Position numbers and translations under genes: made by a program
Shown here: positions 17,307 to 24,534 of the stretch, one piece after another
Numbering within the stretch: the first letter of the stretch is position 1
How the letters are laid out: each line of letters begins with the position of its first letter
The notes under the pieces: model-generated
The model's database searches: none
What the model was told of the DNA's origin: nothing
What the model saw: the letters and a program-made list of their open reading frames with translations, nothing else
Assembly: GCF_018274385.1 (NCBI RefSeq)
Contig: NZ_JAAFYZ010000022.1
Location: 1-64,000, forward strand
DNA from: Catenulispora pinistramenti
GTDB lineage: Bacteria > Actinomycetota > Actinomycetes > Streptomycetales > Catenulisporaceae
DNA: 64,000 bases
Direction: 5' to 3'

Positions 17307-17349
17307 ACACAGCCGTGTTAGATTGTTTTTGACACTAGCGTGTTAAAAA
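17307..17349. promoter_or_regulatory. Two TetR-type operators
   Basis: Site 1 is ACAC-AGCC-GTGT (17307-17318). Site 2 is a 24-bp palindrome with arms TTTTTGACAC (17326-17335) and GTGTTAAAAA (17340-17349), 9 of 10 pairs matching. Their centres are 25 bp apart. The region lies between the TetR start (17294) and the small membrane protein start (17362). Confidence 0.8.
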
Positions 17350-17361
17350 CGGGAGGCGGCT

Positions 17362-17568
17362 ATGGGACGCGGTTGGACTCGACGGGGGCCGTGGTGGCTT
17401 TACGTGCTGGTGGTGGGCGGGCTGAACGTGGCGCGCCAGATTGCCTTCCCGCCGTCGCGGGTCGGGAGCGGGATGACGATCCTGCTGTTCTTCGTGGTCC
17501 TGGCCGTCAGCTTCGTGGTGATCGAGGCGCTGCGGCGGACCCGGAATCGGGCCGACCGGCCCCGGTGA
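17362..17568 (+). CDS. Small two-TM membrane protein, putative TetR target
   Basis: Protein of 68 residues. The first hydrophobic segment is at about 11-27 (WWLYVLVVGGLNV) and the second at about 38-58. The C-terminus is Arg-rich. The start is ATG 17362 with GGGAGGCGG upstream. It is divergent from the TetR gene behind strong palindromes, which supports it as a real regulated gene. I do not recognise the family. Confidence 0.7.
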   Translation: MGRGWTRRGPWWLYVLVVGGLNVARQIAFPPSRVGSGMTILLFFVVLAVSFVVIEALRRTRNRADRPR

Positions 17569-17760
17569 TGGCGGGGTCGGCGGGCCCGACCCGTCCATGG
17601 TGGGGAAACACCGGCCTCTGCCGCAACATTCCGCGCCGGATCCGTGGTGTGGCGAACGCCTCAGATCACTGACTCGGCCGTCGCGGTCGGCGCGATCCCG
17701 GCCGATCCGCGCTTGAACGGCAACGCTTTTTCGGCCCGGGTGCGTCGTAATGGATAGACG

Positions 17761-17789
17761 GGTTCTGGACCGTGGGGCGGTCCGGAACC
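17761..17789. terminator. Hairpin downstream of the YbaK-like gene
   Basis: Arms GGTTCTGGACCG and CGGTCCGGAACC pair with one mismatch across a 5-nt loop. With the stronger hairpin next to it, it separates the small membrane protein gene from the convergent YbaK-like gene. Confidence 0.5.
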
Positions 17790-17810
17790 CGGCCTGTCCG
17801 AGTCGGCGTC

Positions 17811-17850
17811 CGGTCGGCGCTGCGGCATCGGGGGTCCGCAGCGCCGACCG
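17811..17850. terminator. Strong hairpin terminator
   Basis: A perfect 15-bp stem (17811-17825 with 17836-17850) and a 10-nt loop lie 7 bp beyond the stop of the YbaK-like gene on the minus strand. There is no T tract, as is common in GC-rich actinobacteria. Confidence 0.75.
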
Positions 17851-17856
17851 CCCGGC

Positions 17857-18399
17857 TCAGCGCGGGACGCCGAGCCCCTCCAGCACCTGCGCACCGGGCA
17901 GCCCGGCGATCGCCGTCCCCGGCAGCCACAGCTTGGAGCCCCGGATCCCGGACCCGACCACGGCCACCGGCGCCGCGGCCACCGCCGCATCCACCAGCAC
18001 CGGCCACCCCTCGGGCAGCCCGATCGGCGTGATGCCGCCGTACTCCATCCCGCTGAGCTCCACCGCCGCGTCCATCGGCGCGAACGACGCCTTACGCGCC
18101 CCGAGATGCTTGCGCACCAGCGAGTTGACGTCGGCCTTCGTGGTCGCCAGCACTATGCACGCGGCGTACGTGGTCTCCTCGCCCCGCCGGGCCGCGACGA
18201 TCACGCAGTTCGCGGACTCCTCGGGCAGCACACCGTACGCGGCACAGAAGGCCTCGGTATCGGCCAACTCGGGATCGATCCCCGCCACCTCGACCAGCGG
18301 CGCCAGCGCCGGCAGCGCACGCAGCGCGGCCGCCACCGGCGCGGCGAGCAGTTCGGGACGGTCCAGGGCGGGGGTGCGGACTACGGCTTCGGTGGGCAT
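17857..18399 (-). CDS. YbaK/EbsC-type aminoacyl-tRNA deacylase
   Basis: Stand-alone tRNA editing domain of 180 residues, the family that hydrolyses misacylated tRNA such as Cys-tRNA-Pro or Ala-tRNA-Pro. The family core is visible: an invariant Lys region (ADVNSLVRKHLGARKASFA) and the glycine loop GMEYGGITPIGLP, then GSGIRGSKLW near the end. The start is ATG 18399. A perfect hairpin follows the stop. Which misacylated tRNA it corrects cannot be told from sequence. Confidence 0.87.
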   Translation of the reverse strand: MPTEAVVRTPALDRPELLAAPVAAALRALPALAPLVEVAGIDPELADTEAFCAAYGVLPEESANCVIVAARRGEETTYAACIVLATTKADVNSLVRKHLGARKASFAPMDAAVELSGMEYGGITPIGLPEGWPVLVDAAVAAAPVAVVGSGIRGSKLWLPGTAIAGLPGAQVLEGLGVPR

Positions 18400-18420
18400 G
18401 GACCGAATCTACGCCGCGGG

Positions 18421-18596
18421 TTCGGTCGGCCGGAAAGCGCGGGGCCGGCGCGGCGATCTGGCTGCTGACGGCTGCCGGAGGTCGTCCGCGACGTATCACG
18501 CATGCTGCTTCGGTCGGCCGGAGAGTGCGGTGCCGGCGCGGCGATCCGGCTGCTGACGGGCACTCGAAATCGTCCGCGAGGCATCGCGCACGCTGC
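18421..18596. repeat. 88-bp tandem repeat, 2 copies plus a fragment
   Basis: Copies at 18421-18508 and 18509-18596 match at about 73 of 88 positions. A third partial copy begins at 18597 (TTCG, then CGATCCGGCTGC). The block fills the gap between the YbaK-like and MarR genes and has no credible frame on either strand. Confidence 0.8.
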
Positions 18597-18667
18597 TTCG
18601 CCGATCCGGCTGCCACGGCTGATCGGCAGCCCGCGCCGATCGATCCGACGCGGGCCGCGACCTGCCG

Positions 18668-19132
18668 CTACTTTCCCTGCGTCCCGCTCTCGACCAGCAC
18701 CGCATCGGTGCCCGTCGGCTCGGCGGTCAGCTCGGCGGACGGCCCATCGGCCAGCTCGGCGGCCAGCACCGAGCGGTGCGTCGGGCGGGCCTCGGTCAGG
18801 CGCTGCATGCCCTCGTCGGTCAGCACCACGAAGACGCCTCGGCGGTCGGAGCTGCACAGGGTTCGGGTGACCAGGTTCTGGTTCTCCAGGCGGCCGATCA
18901 TCCGGGACAGCGCGCTCTGCGTGATCGGCACGTGCGCGGCCAGCTCCTGCACCCGCGGCGGCTCGGCGCAGTCGTACTCCGACAGCGTGTCCAGCACCTC
19001 GAACTCGCTGGCCGACAGGCCGTGCTGTCGGTCGAGCTCCAGCTCCAGGGCATTCCACACGCGGGTCTTGCGCGCGACGAGGTCCCGCCACTGTTCGACG
19101 AGGCTTCGCTCAAGGAGGGACTCGGACTCCAT
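18668..19132 (-). CDS. MarR-family regulator
   Basis: Winged-helix regulator of 154 residues. The recognition region is ITQSALSRMIGRLENQNLVTR (about residues 70-90), followed by the wing CSSDRRGVFVVLTDEG. The start is ATG 19132; the longer frame to 19207 would translate the operator array. It is divergent from an MFS exporter, and the five-unit 15-bp array between them is the likely binding region, so it probably represses both genes until a ligand binds. Confidence 0.88.
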   Translation of the reverse strand: MESESLLERSLVEQWRDLVARKTRVWNALELELDRQHGLSASEFEVLDTLSEYDCAEPPRVQELAAHVPITQSALSRMIGRLENQNLVTRTLCSSDRRGVFVVLTDEGMQRLTEARPTHRSVLAAELADGPSAELTAEPTGTDAVLVESGTQGK

Positions 19133-19157
19133 GCGCACATGATAACACGTGCGAGCG

Positions 19158-19232
19158 CACAAGGTTCCCTCACATAAAGTGCTGATGCACAAGGTGTCAC
19201 AGCACAAAGTGTTTGCGCACTAAGTGCACGTG
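19158..19232. promoter_or_regulatory. Five-unit 15-bp operator array for MarR
   Basis: CAC-N3-GTG type sites recur with an exact 15-bp period: 19158 (CACAAGGTT), 19173 (CATAAAGTG), 19188 (CACAAGGTG), 19203 (CACAAAGTG), 19218 (CACTAAGTG). The array fills most of the divergent intergenic region. Adjacent sites would sit on opposite faces of the helix. Confidence 0.8.
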
Positions 19233-19249
19233 CATGTAATCTCCACGGC

Positions 19250-20770
19250 ATGAGCCACAGCGACACCGCAACCACCCTGCGTCCCGGCGAGTCCGCCGCG
19301 TCGGGACGCTGGCCGCTCCGTCTGTGGGGCGCCCTGATAGTCCTGTGCGGCGCCCTCTTCCTCGATGCCCTCGACACCTCGATGGTCGGCGTGGCCCTGC
19401 CGTCGATCCGTGAGTCCCTGCACCTGTCCACCTCGTCGTTGCAGTGGGTCGTCAGCGGTTACGTCCTCGGCTACGGCGGGTTCCTGCTGCTCGGCGGACG
19501 CGCGGCGGACCTGCTCGGGCGGCGGCGGGTGTTCCTGACCGCGCTGGCCGTGTTCGCCGTCGCCTCGCTGCTGTCCGGGCTGGTCGACGACGGCAGCCTG
19601 CTGATCGCGACCCGGTTCGTGAAGGGCATCAGCGCCGCGTTCACCGCCCCGGCCGGGCTGTCCATCATCACCACGACCTTCGCCGAGGGGCCGGACCGCA
19701 ACCGGGCCCTGAGCATCTACACCACCTGCGGCGCCGCCGGCTTCTCGCTCGGCCTGGTGCTCTCCGGCCTGCTCACCGAGGCCGGCTGGCGCTGGACGCT
19801 GCTGGTCCCGGCGCCGGTGGCGGCGCTGATCCTGGTGATCGGCAGCAAGCTGATCCACCGCGACCAGCCGGTGGCCAAGGAGCAGCGCGGCGGATACGAC
19901 GTTCTGGGCGCCGTGACCAGCACCGGTTCGGTACTGCTGCTGGTCTTCGGCATCGTCCGGGCCCCGCAGGTGGGCTGGCTCGCGCCGATCAGCATCGGCA
20001 CGTTCGTGGCGGCCGTGGCGCTGGCCGCCGGGTTCGTCGTCACCGAACTGCGGGTGGCCAACCCGCTGGTGCGGCTCGGCGTGCTGCGCTCCCCGTCCCT
20101 GATCCGGGCCCTGATCGGCGGCGGCCTGATGTTCGGCGCGTACGCCTCGTTCCAGTTCGTCGTCACCCAGTACCTGCAGACGCTGTCCGGGTGGAGCGCG
20201 CTGCGCACCGCGCTGGCATTCCTGCCAGCCGGTCTGATCGTGCTGCTCGCCAGCTTCAAGATCGCCGACGTCCTCAACAAGTACGGCACGGCCCGGGTCG
20301 GCGTCGCCGGCTTCGCCGCCCTGTCGCTGGGCTACCTGCAGTTCCTGCGGATCGGCCAGACCCCGAGCTGGTGGGTGATCCTGCCCTCGATCGTGCTGCT
20401 CGGCCTGGGCTTCGGGCTGGCCTTCCCGGCGATCAACGTGCAGGCCGCCTCCGGCATCGCCGACGAGGAACAAGGCTTGGTCTCCGGGCTGCTGAACACC
20501 GCCTTGCAGGTCGGCATCACCGTGGTGCTGGCCGCCTCGACCGCGATCATCGCCGCCAACGGCGGCGGCACCGCGCACAGCAACGCGCAGGTGCTGGCCA
20601 GCTACCGGCCGGTGCTGGTGTTCGTGGCCGTGGCCACGGTCGGCGGGCTCCTGATCCTGGCCGGCGGTCTGCTGCGCAGCCGCCGCAGCCCGGTGGAGTC
20701 CACGTTGGCCGAGGAGCTGGAGGACGAGCTCGACGTCCTGACCCTGCGCGAGCAGGATCTGATGGTCTGA
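19250..20770 (+). CDS. MFS transporter, DHA2 family, 14 TM
   Basis: Multidrug-type exporter of 506 residues. Motif D1 is LDALDTSMVGVALPSI near residue 40, motif A is GGRAADLLGRRR near residues 83-94, and a motif C-like region lies near residues 160-175. It ends in an acidic Glu/Asp tail. The start is ATG 19250 after the MarR operator array. The stop TGA is the first base triplet of a 17-bp repeat that occurs five times. The substrate is unknown; a toxic aromatic compound would fit MarR control. Confidence 0.9.
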   Translation: MSHSDTATTLRPGESAASGRWPLRLWGALIVLCGALFLDALDTSMVGVALPSIRESLHLSTSSLQWVVSGYVLGYGGFLLLGGRAADLLGRRRVFLTALAVFAVASLLSGLVDDGSLLIATRFVKGISAAFTAPAGLSIITTTFAEGPDRNRALSIYTTCGAAGFSLGLVLSGLLTEAGWRWTLLVPAPVAALILVIGSKLIHRDQPVAKEQRGGYDVLGAVTSTGSVLLLVFGIVRAPQVGWLAPISIGTFVAAVALAAGFVVTELRVANPLVRLGVLRSPSLIRALIGGGLMFGAYASFQFVVTQYLQTLSGWSALRTALAFLPAGLIVLLASFKIADVLNKYGTARVGVAGFAALSLGYLQFLRIGQTPSWWVILPSIVLLGLGFGLAFPAINVQAASGIADEEQGLVSGLLNTALQVGITVVLAASTAIIAANGGGTAHSNAQVLASYRPVLVFVAVATVGGLLILAGGLLRSRRSPVESTLAEELEDELDVLTLREQDLMV

Positions 20771-20852
20771 GCAGGCTGTCGGTCTGAGCAGGCCATCGGC
20801 TTGAGCGGGCTGTTCGTCTGAGTCGGCTGTCGGCTTGAGCTAGCCGCATCAT
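20768..20852. repeat. 17-bp repeat beginning with the stop codon, 5 units
   Basis: Five units each start with TGA: 20768, 20785, 20802, 20819, 20836, with consensus TGAGCNGGCTGTCGGYY. The first TGA ends the MFS gene. Since 17 mod 3 is 2, the copies place stops in all three frames. Confidence 0.85.
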
Positions 20853-20890
20853 CGGCGCCGGTCCCCGAACCAGGGGGACCGGCGCCGATG
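20850..20890. terminator. Strong bidirectional-looking terminator hairpin
   Basis: A perfect 17-bp stem (20850-20866 with 20874-20890) and a 7-nt loop lie downstream of the MFS gene and its repeat array. No T tract follows on the plus strand. Confidence 0.8.
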
Positions 20891-20966
20891 AGTTTCGCGG
20901 CGGCGCGTCGTCTGTTGTGCTGAGAGCGGGAAACGCCGCACCATCCACGAACCGCCGGAGGGCACC

Positions 20967-21371
20967 ATGGCCGCCAAGACCGTCGCCGAGAAGCTCGTCA
21001 TCAAGCCGGGCCACTCGGTCTGGACCTCGCACCCCGACCGCTTCGCGGGTATCGGCGCGCTGCCGGCGGGTGCCGGGCGCACCGACGACCTGGCCACGGC
21101 CGACGTCGCGGTCCTCTACGCCGACGACGCCGACTCCGCGCGGGCCCTGCTGACCGCGAACAAGGCCGACGTCGCCAAGCCGCCGGTGGTCTGGATCGCC
21201 TATCCGAAGGCGAACCGGACCGACATCAACCGCGACAGCTTGTGGCCGATCGTCGTCGAGTTCGGCATGCGGCCCAACGGTCAGGTGGCGATCGACGAGG
21301 TCTGGTCCGCCCTGCGCTTCCGCGCGGACAAGCCCGGCGAGGAGCCGTTCAAGGGCGGCGCGAAGAAGTAG
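20967..21371 (+). CDS. DUF3052-like small soluble protein
   Basis: Protein of 134 residues with a compact alpha/beta pattern: a substrate-like KPGHSVWTSHPDR start, two Asp-rich strands (VAVLYADDADSA), then VVWIAYPKANRTDINRDSLWPIV. It resembles DUF3052 family proteins, which have no firm function. The start is ATG 20967 with GGAGGG upstream. It is a single gene, convergent with Ohr. Confidence 0.65.
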   Translation: MAAKTVAEKLVIKPGHSVWTSHPDRFAGIGALPAGAGRTDDLATADVAVLYADDADSARALLTANKADVAKPPVVWIAYPKANRTDINRDSLWPIVVEFGMRPNGQVAIDEVWSALRFRADKPGEEPFKGGAKK

Positions 21372-21406
21372 CGCCGTACCTGGCGCCCCGGCGCCGCCCG
21401 GGTCCG

Positions 21407-21452
21407 GTTCCTACTCGACTTCTACTCGGCTTCTACCCGGCTTCCTTACTCG
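21407..21452. repeat. 11-bp repeat containing the stop codon, 4 units
   Basis: Read on the minus strand, the ohr end carries TAA (21446-21448) and then three TAG stops (21433-21435, 21422-21424, 21411-21413). Each lies in a unit like CGAGTAGAAGC; the first unit is 13 bp and the others 11 bp. Confidence 0.75.
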
Positions 21453-21859
21453 ACGACGATCTCGACCGGGATGTTGCCGCGGGTCGCGTTGGAGTACGGG
21501 CAGACCTGGTGCGTGGCCTCCAGCAGGGCCTGGCCCTTCTCTCCGTGCAGCGCCTCCGGGAGCTCGGCGCGCAGCACTACCGACAGGCCGAAGGCGCCGC
21601 CGTCCAGGCTGTTCAGCGTGACCTCGGCGGTCACCGACGCCTCGGAGACGTCCACCCCCTGCTGCTTGGCGACCAGCTGCATCGCGCTGGCGAAACACGC
21701 CGAGTAGCCCGCGGCGAACAGCTGCTCGGGGTTGGTGCCCTGGCCGTTGCCGCCCAGCGACTCCGGGAAGGCCATGTTCAGGTCGAGCTTGCCGTCATCG
21801 GTGAAGGAACGGCCTTCGCGACCGACGGAGGTGGCGACGGCGGTGTAGACGGGCTTCAT
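21446..21859 (-). CDS. ohr: Organic hydroperoxide resistance protein (Ohr)
   Basis: Thiol peroxidase of 137 residues that reduces organic and lipid hydroperoxides. Both catalytic cysteines are present: the peroxidatic Cys in GYSACFASAM (about residue 56) and the resolving Cys in HQVCPYSNATRGN (about residue 119). The start is ATG 21859. The divergent gene is a TetR regulator, not the usual MarR-type OhrR, and a 28-bp palindrome lies just upstream of the start. Members of the wider OsmC family share the fold, but the two-Cys spacing supports Ohr. Confidence 0.92.
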   Translation of the reverse strand: MKPVYTAVATSVGREGRSFTDDGKLDLNMAFPESLGGNGQGTNPEQLFAAGYSACFASAMQLVAKQQGVDVSEASVTAEVTLNSLDGGAFGLSVVLRAELPEALHGEKGQALLEATHQVCPYSNATRGNIPVEIVVE

Positions 21860-21890
21860 GGGAGAGCCTCCAAGCTGCGGGGTGGGGCGT

Positions 21891-21944
21891 GAACCAGACA
21901 GATCTGTCTGTCTGGTTCACTGCTTACAGTAGACAGATCTGTCT
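21891..21944. promoter_or_regulatory. Two palindromic operators between ohr and tetR
   Basis: Site 1 (21891-21918) is a perfect palindrome with 12-bp arms (GAACCAGACAGA) and a 4-bp centre. Site 2 (21931-21944) is the perfect palindrome AGACAGATCTGTCT. The shared core is AGACAGATCTGTCT. The sites lie between the ohr start (21859) and the TetR start (21960). Confidence 0.85.
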
Positions 21945-21959
21945 GGTACCGTCAAGTGT

Positions 21960-22490
21960 GTGAGCTCAGCCCGTTCCCGCATCCTCGACACCGCCACTCG
22001 GCTCTTCTACGCCGAGGGCATTCACACAGTCGGCGTAGACCGGGTGATCGCCGAGGCCACGGTGGCGAAGGCGACCTTCTACCACCACTTCAAGTCCAAG
22101 GAAGACCTGGTCCTGGCCTACCTGACGACCGAGTACGAACGGCAGAAGGCCCTGCTCGGCGGCGCCCCCGGCGTCGGCGTCGAGCGCATCGAGGCGATCC
22201 TGGCCAAGCTGGCGGAGGTCAGCGTCGGCCCCGGCTTCCGGGGCTGCCCGTTCCTGAACGCCGCCGCGGAGTACGCCGACCCCGACCACCCGGTCCGCCA
22301 CGTGGTCGACGACTACCGCTCCTGGTACCGCGACCTGATGCGCGACAGCCTCAAGGCCTCCGGCCGGCCGAACGCCGACCAGAAGGCCGACCTGCTGCTG
22401 CTGGTGCGGGACGGCATCGCCGTCGCCGGCGGGCTGGGGGACAAGGACGCGGTCCAGGCCGGCGTCCGGACCGCGCTCGCCGCGGTGTGA
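21960..22490 (+). CDS. TetR-family regulator, probable ohr repressor
   Basis: Regulator of 176 residues. The HTH is at about residues 5-50 (VDRVIAEATVAKATFYHHFKSKEDL). The ligand domain has one Cys in GFRGCPFLNAAAEY, a position conserved in related TetR proteins and a possible redox or electrophile sensor. The start is the GTG at 21960; a GTG two bases earlier is out of frame. It probably binds the two palindromes upstream and represses ohr and itself. Confidence 0.9.
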   Translation: MSSARSRILDTATRLFYAEGIHTVGVDRVIAEATVAKATFYHHFKSKEDLVLAYLTTEYERQKALLGGAPGVGVERIEAILAKLAEVSVGPGFRGCPFLNAAAEYADPDHPVRHVVDDYRSWYRDLMRDSLKASGRPNADQKADLLLLVRDGIAVAGGLGDKDAVQAGVRTALAAV

Positions 22491-22532
22491 GGACGTCGGC
22501 CGACTGACGCGGCCGACCAAGGTTGCTCGCTG

Positions 22533-23240
22533 TCAGGTCGATGTCACCGTGACCGCGCCCGCGTTCGAGGACACCTTGAGATGCCGCGTCGCCGACGGAT
22601 CGTTGGGCACGTCCACGGTCCGCGCGCCCGCGTTGGTGGACGCCTCGACGGCGTAGCTCCCGTCCGGCACGGCCACGGTCACCTCGCCCGCGTTGCTGTG
22701 CGCGGTGACCTCGTTCGGCGGCGCGGTGAAGGCCAGGTGGACCGCGCCGGCCGAGGCCTGGACCCGCACGCTCGGGGCGCTCAGGTCCTTGCCCTCGACC
22801 TCGCCCGCGGCGGCCGTGACGTCGACCGTTCCGGCGATGCCGGCCACCGTGACCTGGCCCGCGTTGTCGGTGATCGTCACCGCGAGCGAGGACGGCACCG
22901 TCACGTCGTAGGCGATCCCGCAGTCGTCGCAGTTGGCGGTCAGGTCCAGCACGCCGTCGGTGACCGCCTGGCCCGGGGTCGGCGGATGGTCGGAGTGGTA
23001 GTCGATGTCGCGGTGCACGACGATGTCGCCGCCGGTGCCTCCGCTGTGCACCACCACCTGGCCGGCGCCGTTGTCGATCCGCAGCGCCCGGACCTGCTGG
23101 GTGATGGTGGCGTCGACCTCGACGTGGTGGTCGTTGAGATAGCCGCACCCCGACACGCCGACCGCGACCGCGGCCGCCGCGCATACCGCCGCCAGTGCGG
23201 CGATCCGGCCCCCTGAAGTGCGCACGGCACCCACCCCCAT
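22533..23240 (-). CDS. DUF4097-type beta-helix lipoprotein
   Basis: Surface lipoprotein of 235 residues. A hydrophobic leader ends in the lipobox VSGC (Cys about residue 28). The body is a run of short beta strands with the recurring N/SAGxV pattern (DNAGQVTV, SNAGEVTV, SNAGAVTV), a DUF4097 right-handed helix. The start is ATG 23240; the frame is open to 23312 without a ribosome site. It is divergent from an ArsR-type regulator with a palindromic operator between them. Confidence 0.8.
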   Translation of the reverse strand: MGVGAVRTSGGRIAALAAVCAAAAVAVGVSGCGYLNDHHVEVDATITQQVRALRIDNGAGQVVVHSGGTGGDIVVHRDIDYHSDHPPTPGQAVTDGVLDLTANCDDCGIAYDVTVPSSLAVTITDNAGQVTVAGIAGTVDVTAAAGEVEGKDLSAPSVRVQASAGAVHLAFTAPPNEVTAHSNAGEVTVAVPDGSYAVEASTNAGARTVDVPNDPSATRHLKVSSNAGAVTVTST

Positions 23241-23305
23241 CGATGACCAGCCCACGCGGCGCCGATCGCCTGCGTTCACTGCCAGCGTAGAGAGTGCAGA
23301 GCTAG

Positions 23306-23339
23306 TTTGCAAAGACTCTCTGCAAAATCATTTGCAGAG
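23306..23339. promoter_or_regulatory. ArsR-type operator
   Basis: A 21-bp near-palindrome with arms TTTGCAAAGA (23306-23315) and TCTCTGCAAA (23317-23326) has 9 of 10 pairs matching. A further direct half-site TTTGCAGAG lies at 23331-23339. It sits 39 bp upstream of the regulator start. Confidence 0.7.
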
Positions 23340-23377
23340 TTCTCGGCATAGCGCGGCATGCGAGGTATGGTGACGCC

Positions 23378-23986
23378 GTGCCCCAAACCCCTCCCGAACC
23401 GATCGGCACCGCGGACGGCGACCGGTCCAGCATCTACCGGGTGCTGTCCAACCCGCTGCGCCGCCGCATGCTCGCCTACCTGCAGCAGCACCGCGAGGCC
23501 AACTCCACGAGCCTGGCCAAGGCCCTCGGCGAGAGCACCGGCACCACCAGCTACCACCTCCGCAAGCTCGCCGAGCTCCGCTTCGTCGAGGAGATCCCGG
23601 AACGCTCGACCGGTCGTGAGCGCTGGTGGCGGGCCCTGCCGATCCAGCTCGAGGCGCCGGACCCGGGGGCGATGGACCCCGCCGAGTTCGCGGCGCTCGC
23701 GGAACGCGCGCGGGAGCAGGCGAAGCACGACATCGACCTGTACTACCGGGTGCTCACGCAGTACGAGGGTCCGGAAGGCTGGGCCCAGGCGTTCCGTGGC
23801 GGGTTCTGGATGAGCAAGGAAGAGTTGTTGGGTTTCCTGAACGAGTACAAGCAGCTCCAGTGGAAGTACGGGCACGCCGATCCTCGCGAGGCACCGGAGG
23901 GGGCGCGGCTGATGGCTTTGCGGACGTTCGTCGTCCCCGAGCCGCCGGAAGAGGCGGCGGGGGAGAACGAACAGGCCGAGCGGTGA
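23378..23986 (+). CDS. ArsR-type winged-helix regulator
   Basis: Regulator of 202 residues. The HTH_20/ArsR domain covers about residues 15-90 (NPLRRRMLAYLQ, then STSLAKALGESTGTTSYHLRKLAELRFVEE), followed by a helical C-terminal region. It has no cysteine metal site, so metal sensing is unlikely. The start is GTG 23378. The TGA stop overlaps the GTG start of the next gene. It likely controls the divergent lipoprotein and its own operon. Confidence 0.87.
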   Translation: MPQTPPEPIGTADGDRSSIYRVLSNPLRRRMLAYLQQHREANSTSLAKALGESTGTTSYHLRKLAELRFVEEIPERSTGRERWWRALPIQLEAPDPGAMDPAEFAALAERAREQAKHDIDLYYRVLTQYEGPEGWAQAFRGGFWMSKEELLGFLNEYKQLQWKYGHADPREAPEGARLMALRTFVVPEPPEEAAGENEQAER

Positions 23987-24522
23987 ACCTCCTTCCGAGA
24001 CTGATCGCCGTCAGCGGCCCGCCCGGCGCGGGCAAGACGACGTTGGCGCACGCGCTGGCCGACGCGCTCGGCTGGCCGGCGGTGTGTCGTGACGAGATCA
24101 AGGAGCGCATGGCCGGCGCCGGAGCCGATCCCGCCGAGGACCTGAACCTGAAGACGTTCGACGTGTTCTTCGGCACCCTCGCTGACCACCTGCGATCGGG
24201 GACCAGCCTGGTCGCGGAGGCGGCGTTCCAAGACCGCCTCTGGCGTCCGGGGCTCGAGCCGCTGCTCGGCCTGGCCGACATCCGCGTCGTGCGCTGCGTC
24301 GTCGCCCCCGAACTCGCTCGTGACCGCATCGCCCACCGGGCCGCCACCGAGCCTTCGCGCTCGGCGCACGATGACGTGGCCCTGCTGCGCCGCATCACCG
24401 AGGGGCAACGGCCGATCGAGTCGTGGGTGCCGATCGCTCTGGACGTTCCCACCTTGACCGTGGACACCACCCGGGAGTGGGAGCCGGCCTTGGACCGGAT
24501 CGTCGAGTTCGCCACGCGGTGA
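23983..24522 (+). CDS. P-loop AAA-type small-molecule kinase-like protein
   Basis: Protein of 179 residues with a Walker A motif GPPGAGKTT near the N-terminus and a DEIKERM segment after strand 2, similar to Zeta-toxin/chloramphenicol phosphotransferase-like kinases. The start is GTG 23983, overlapping the stop of the ArsR-type gene by 4 bp, so translation is coupled. The substrate is unknown. Confidence 0.82.
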   Translation: MNLLPRLIAVSGPPGAGKTTLAHALADALGWPAVCRDEIKERMAGAGADPAEDLNLKTFDVFFGTLADHLRSGTSLVAEAAFQDRLWRPGLEPLLGLADIRVVRCVVAPELARDRIAHRAATEPSRSAHDDVALLRRITEGQRPIESWVPIALDVPTLTVDTTREWEPALDRIVEFATR

Positions 24523-24534
24523 CGGCCTGCGAGG

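Noticed and set aside
18421-18640. CRISPR-like array
   Set aside because: The 88-bp units are directly adjacent and diverged, with no unique spacers; no cas genes are present.
23626-23982. N-terminal extension of the P-loop kinase frame to 23626
   Set aside because: It would overlap most of the ArsR gene in another frame; the GTGA junction at 23983 gives a normal coupled start just before the Walker A motif.
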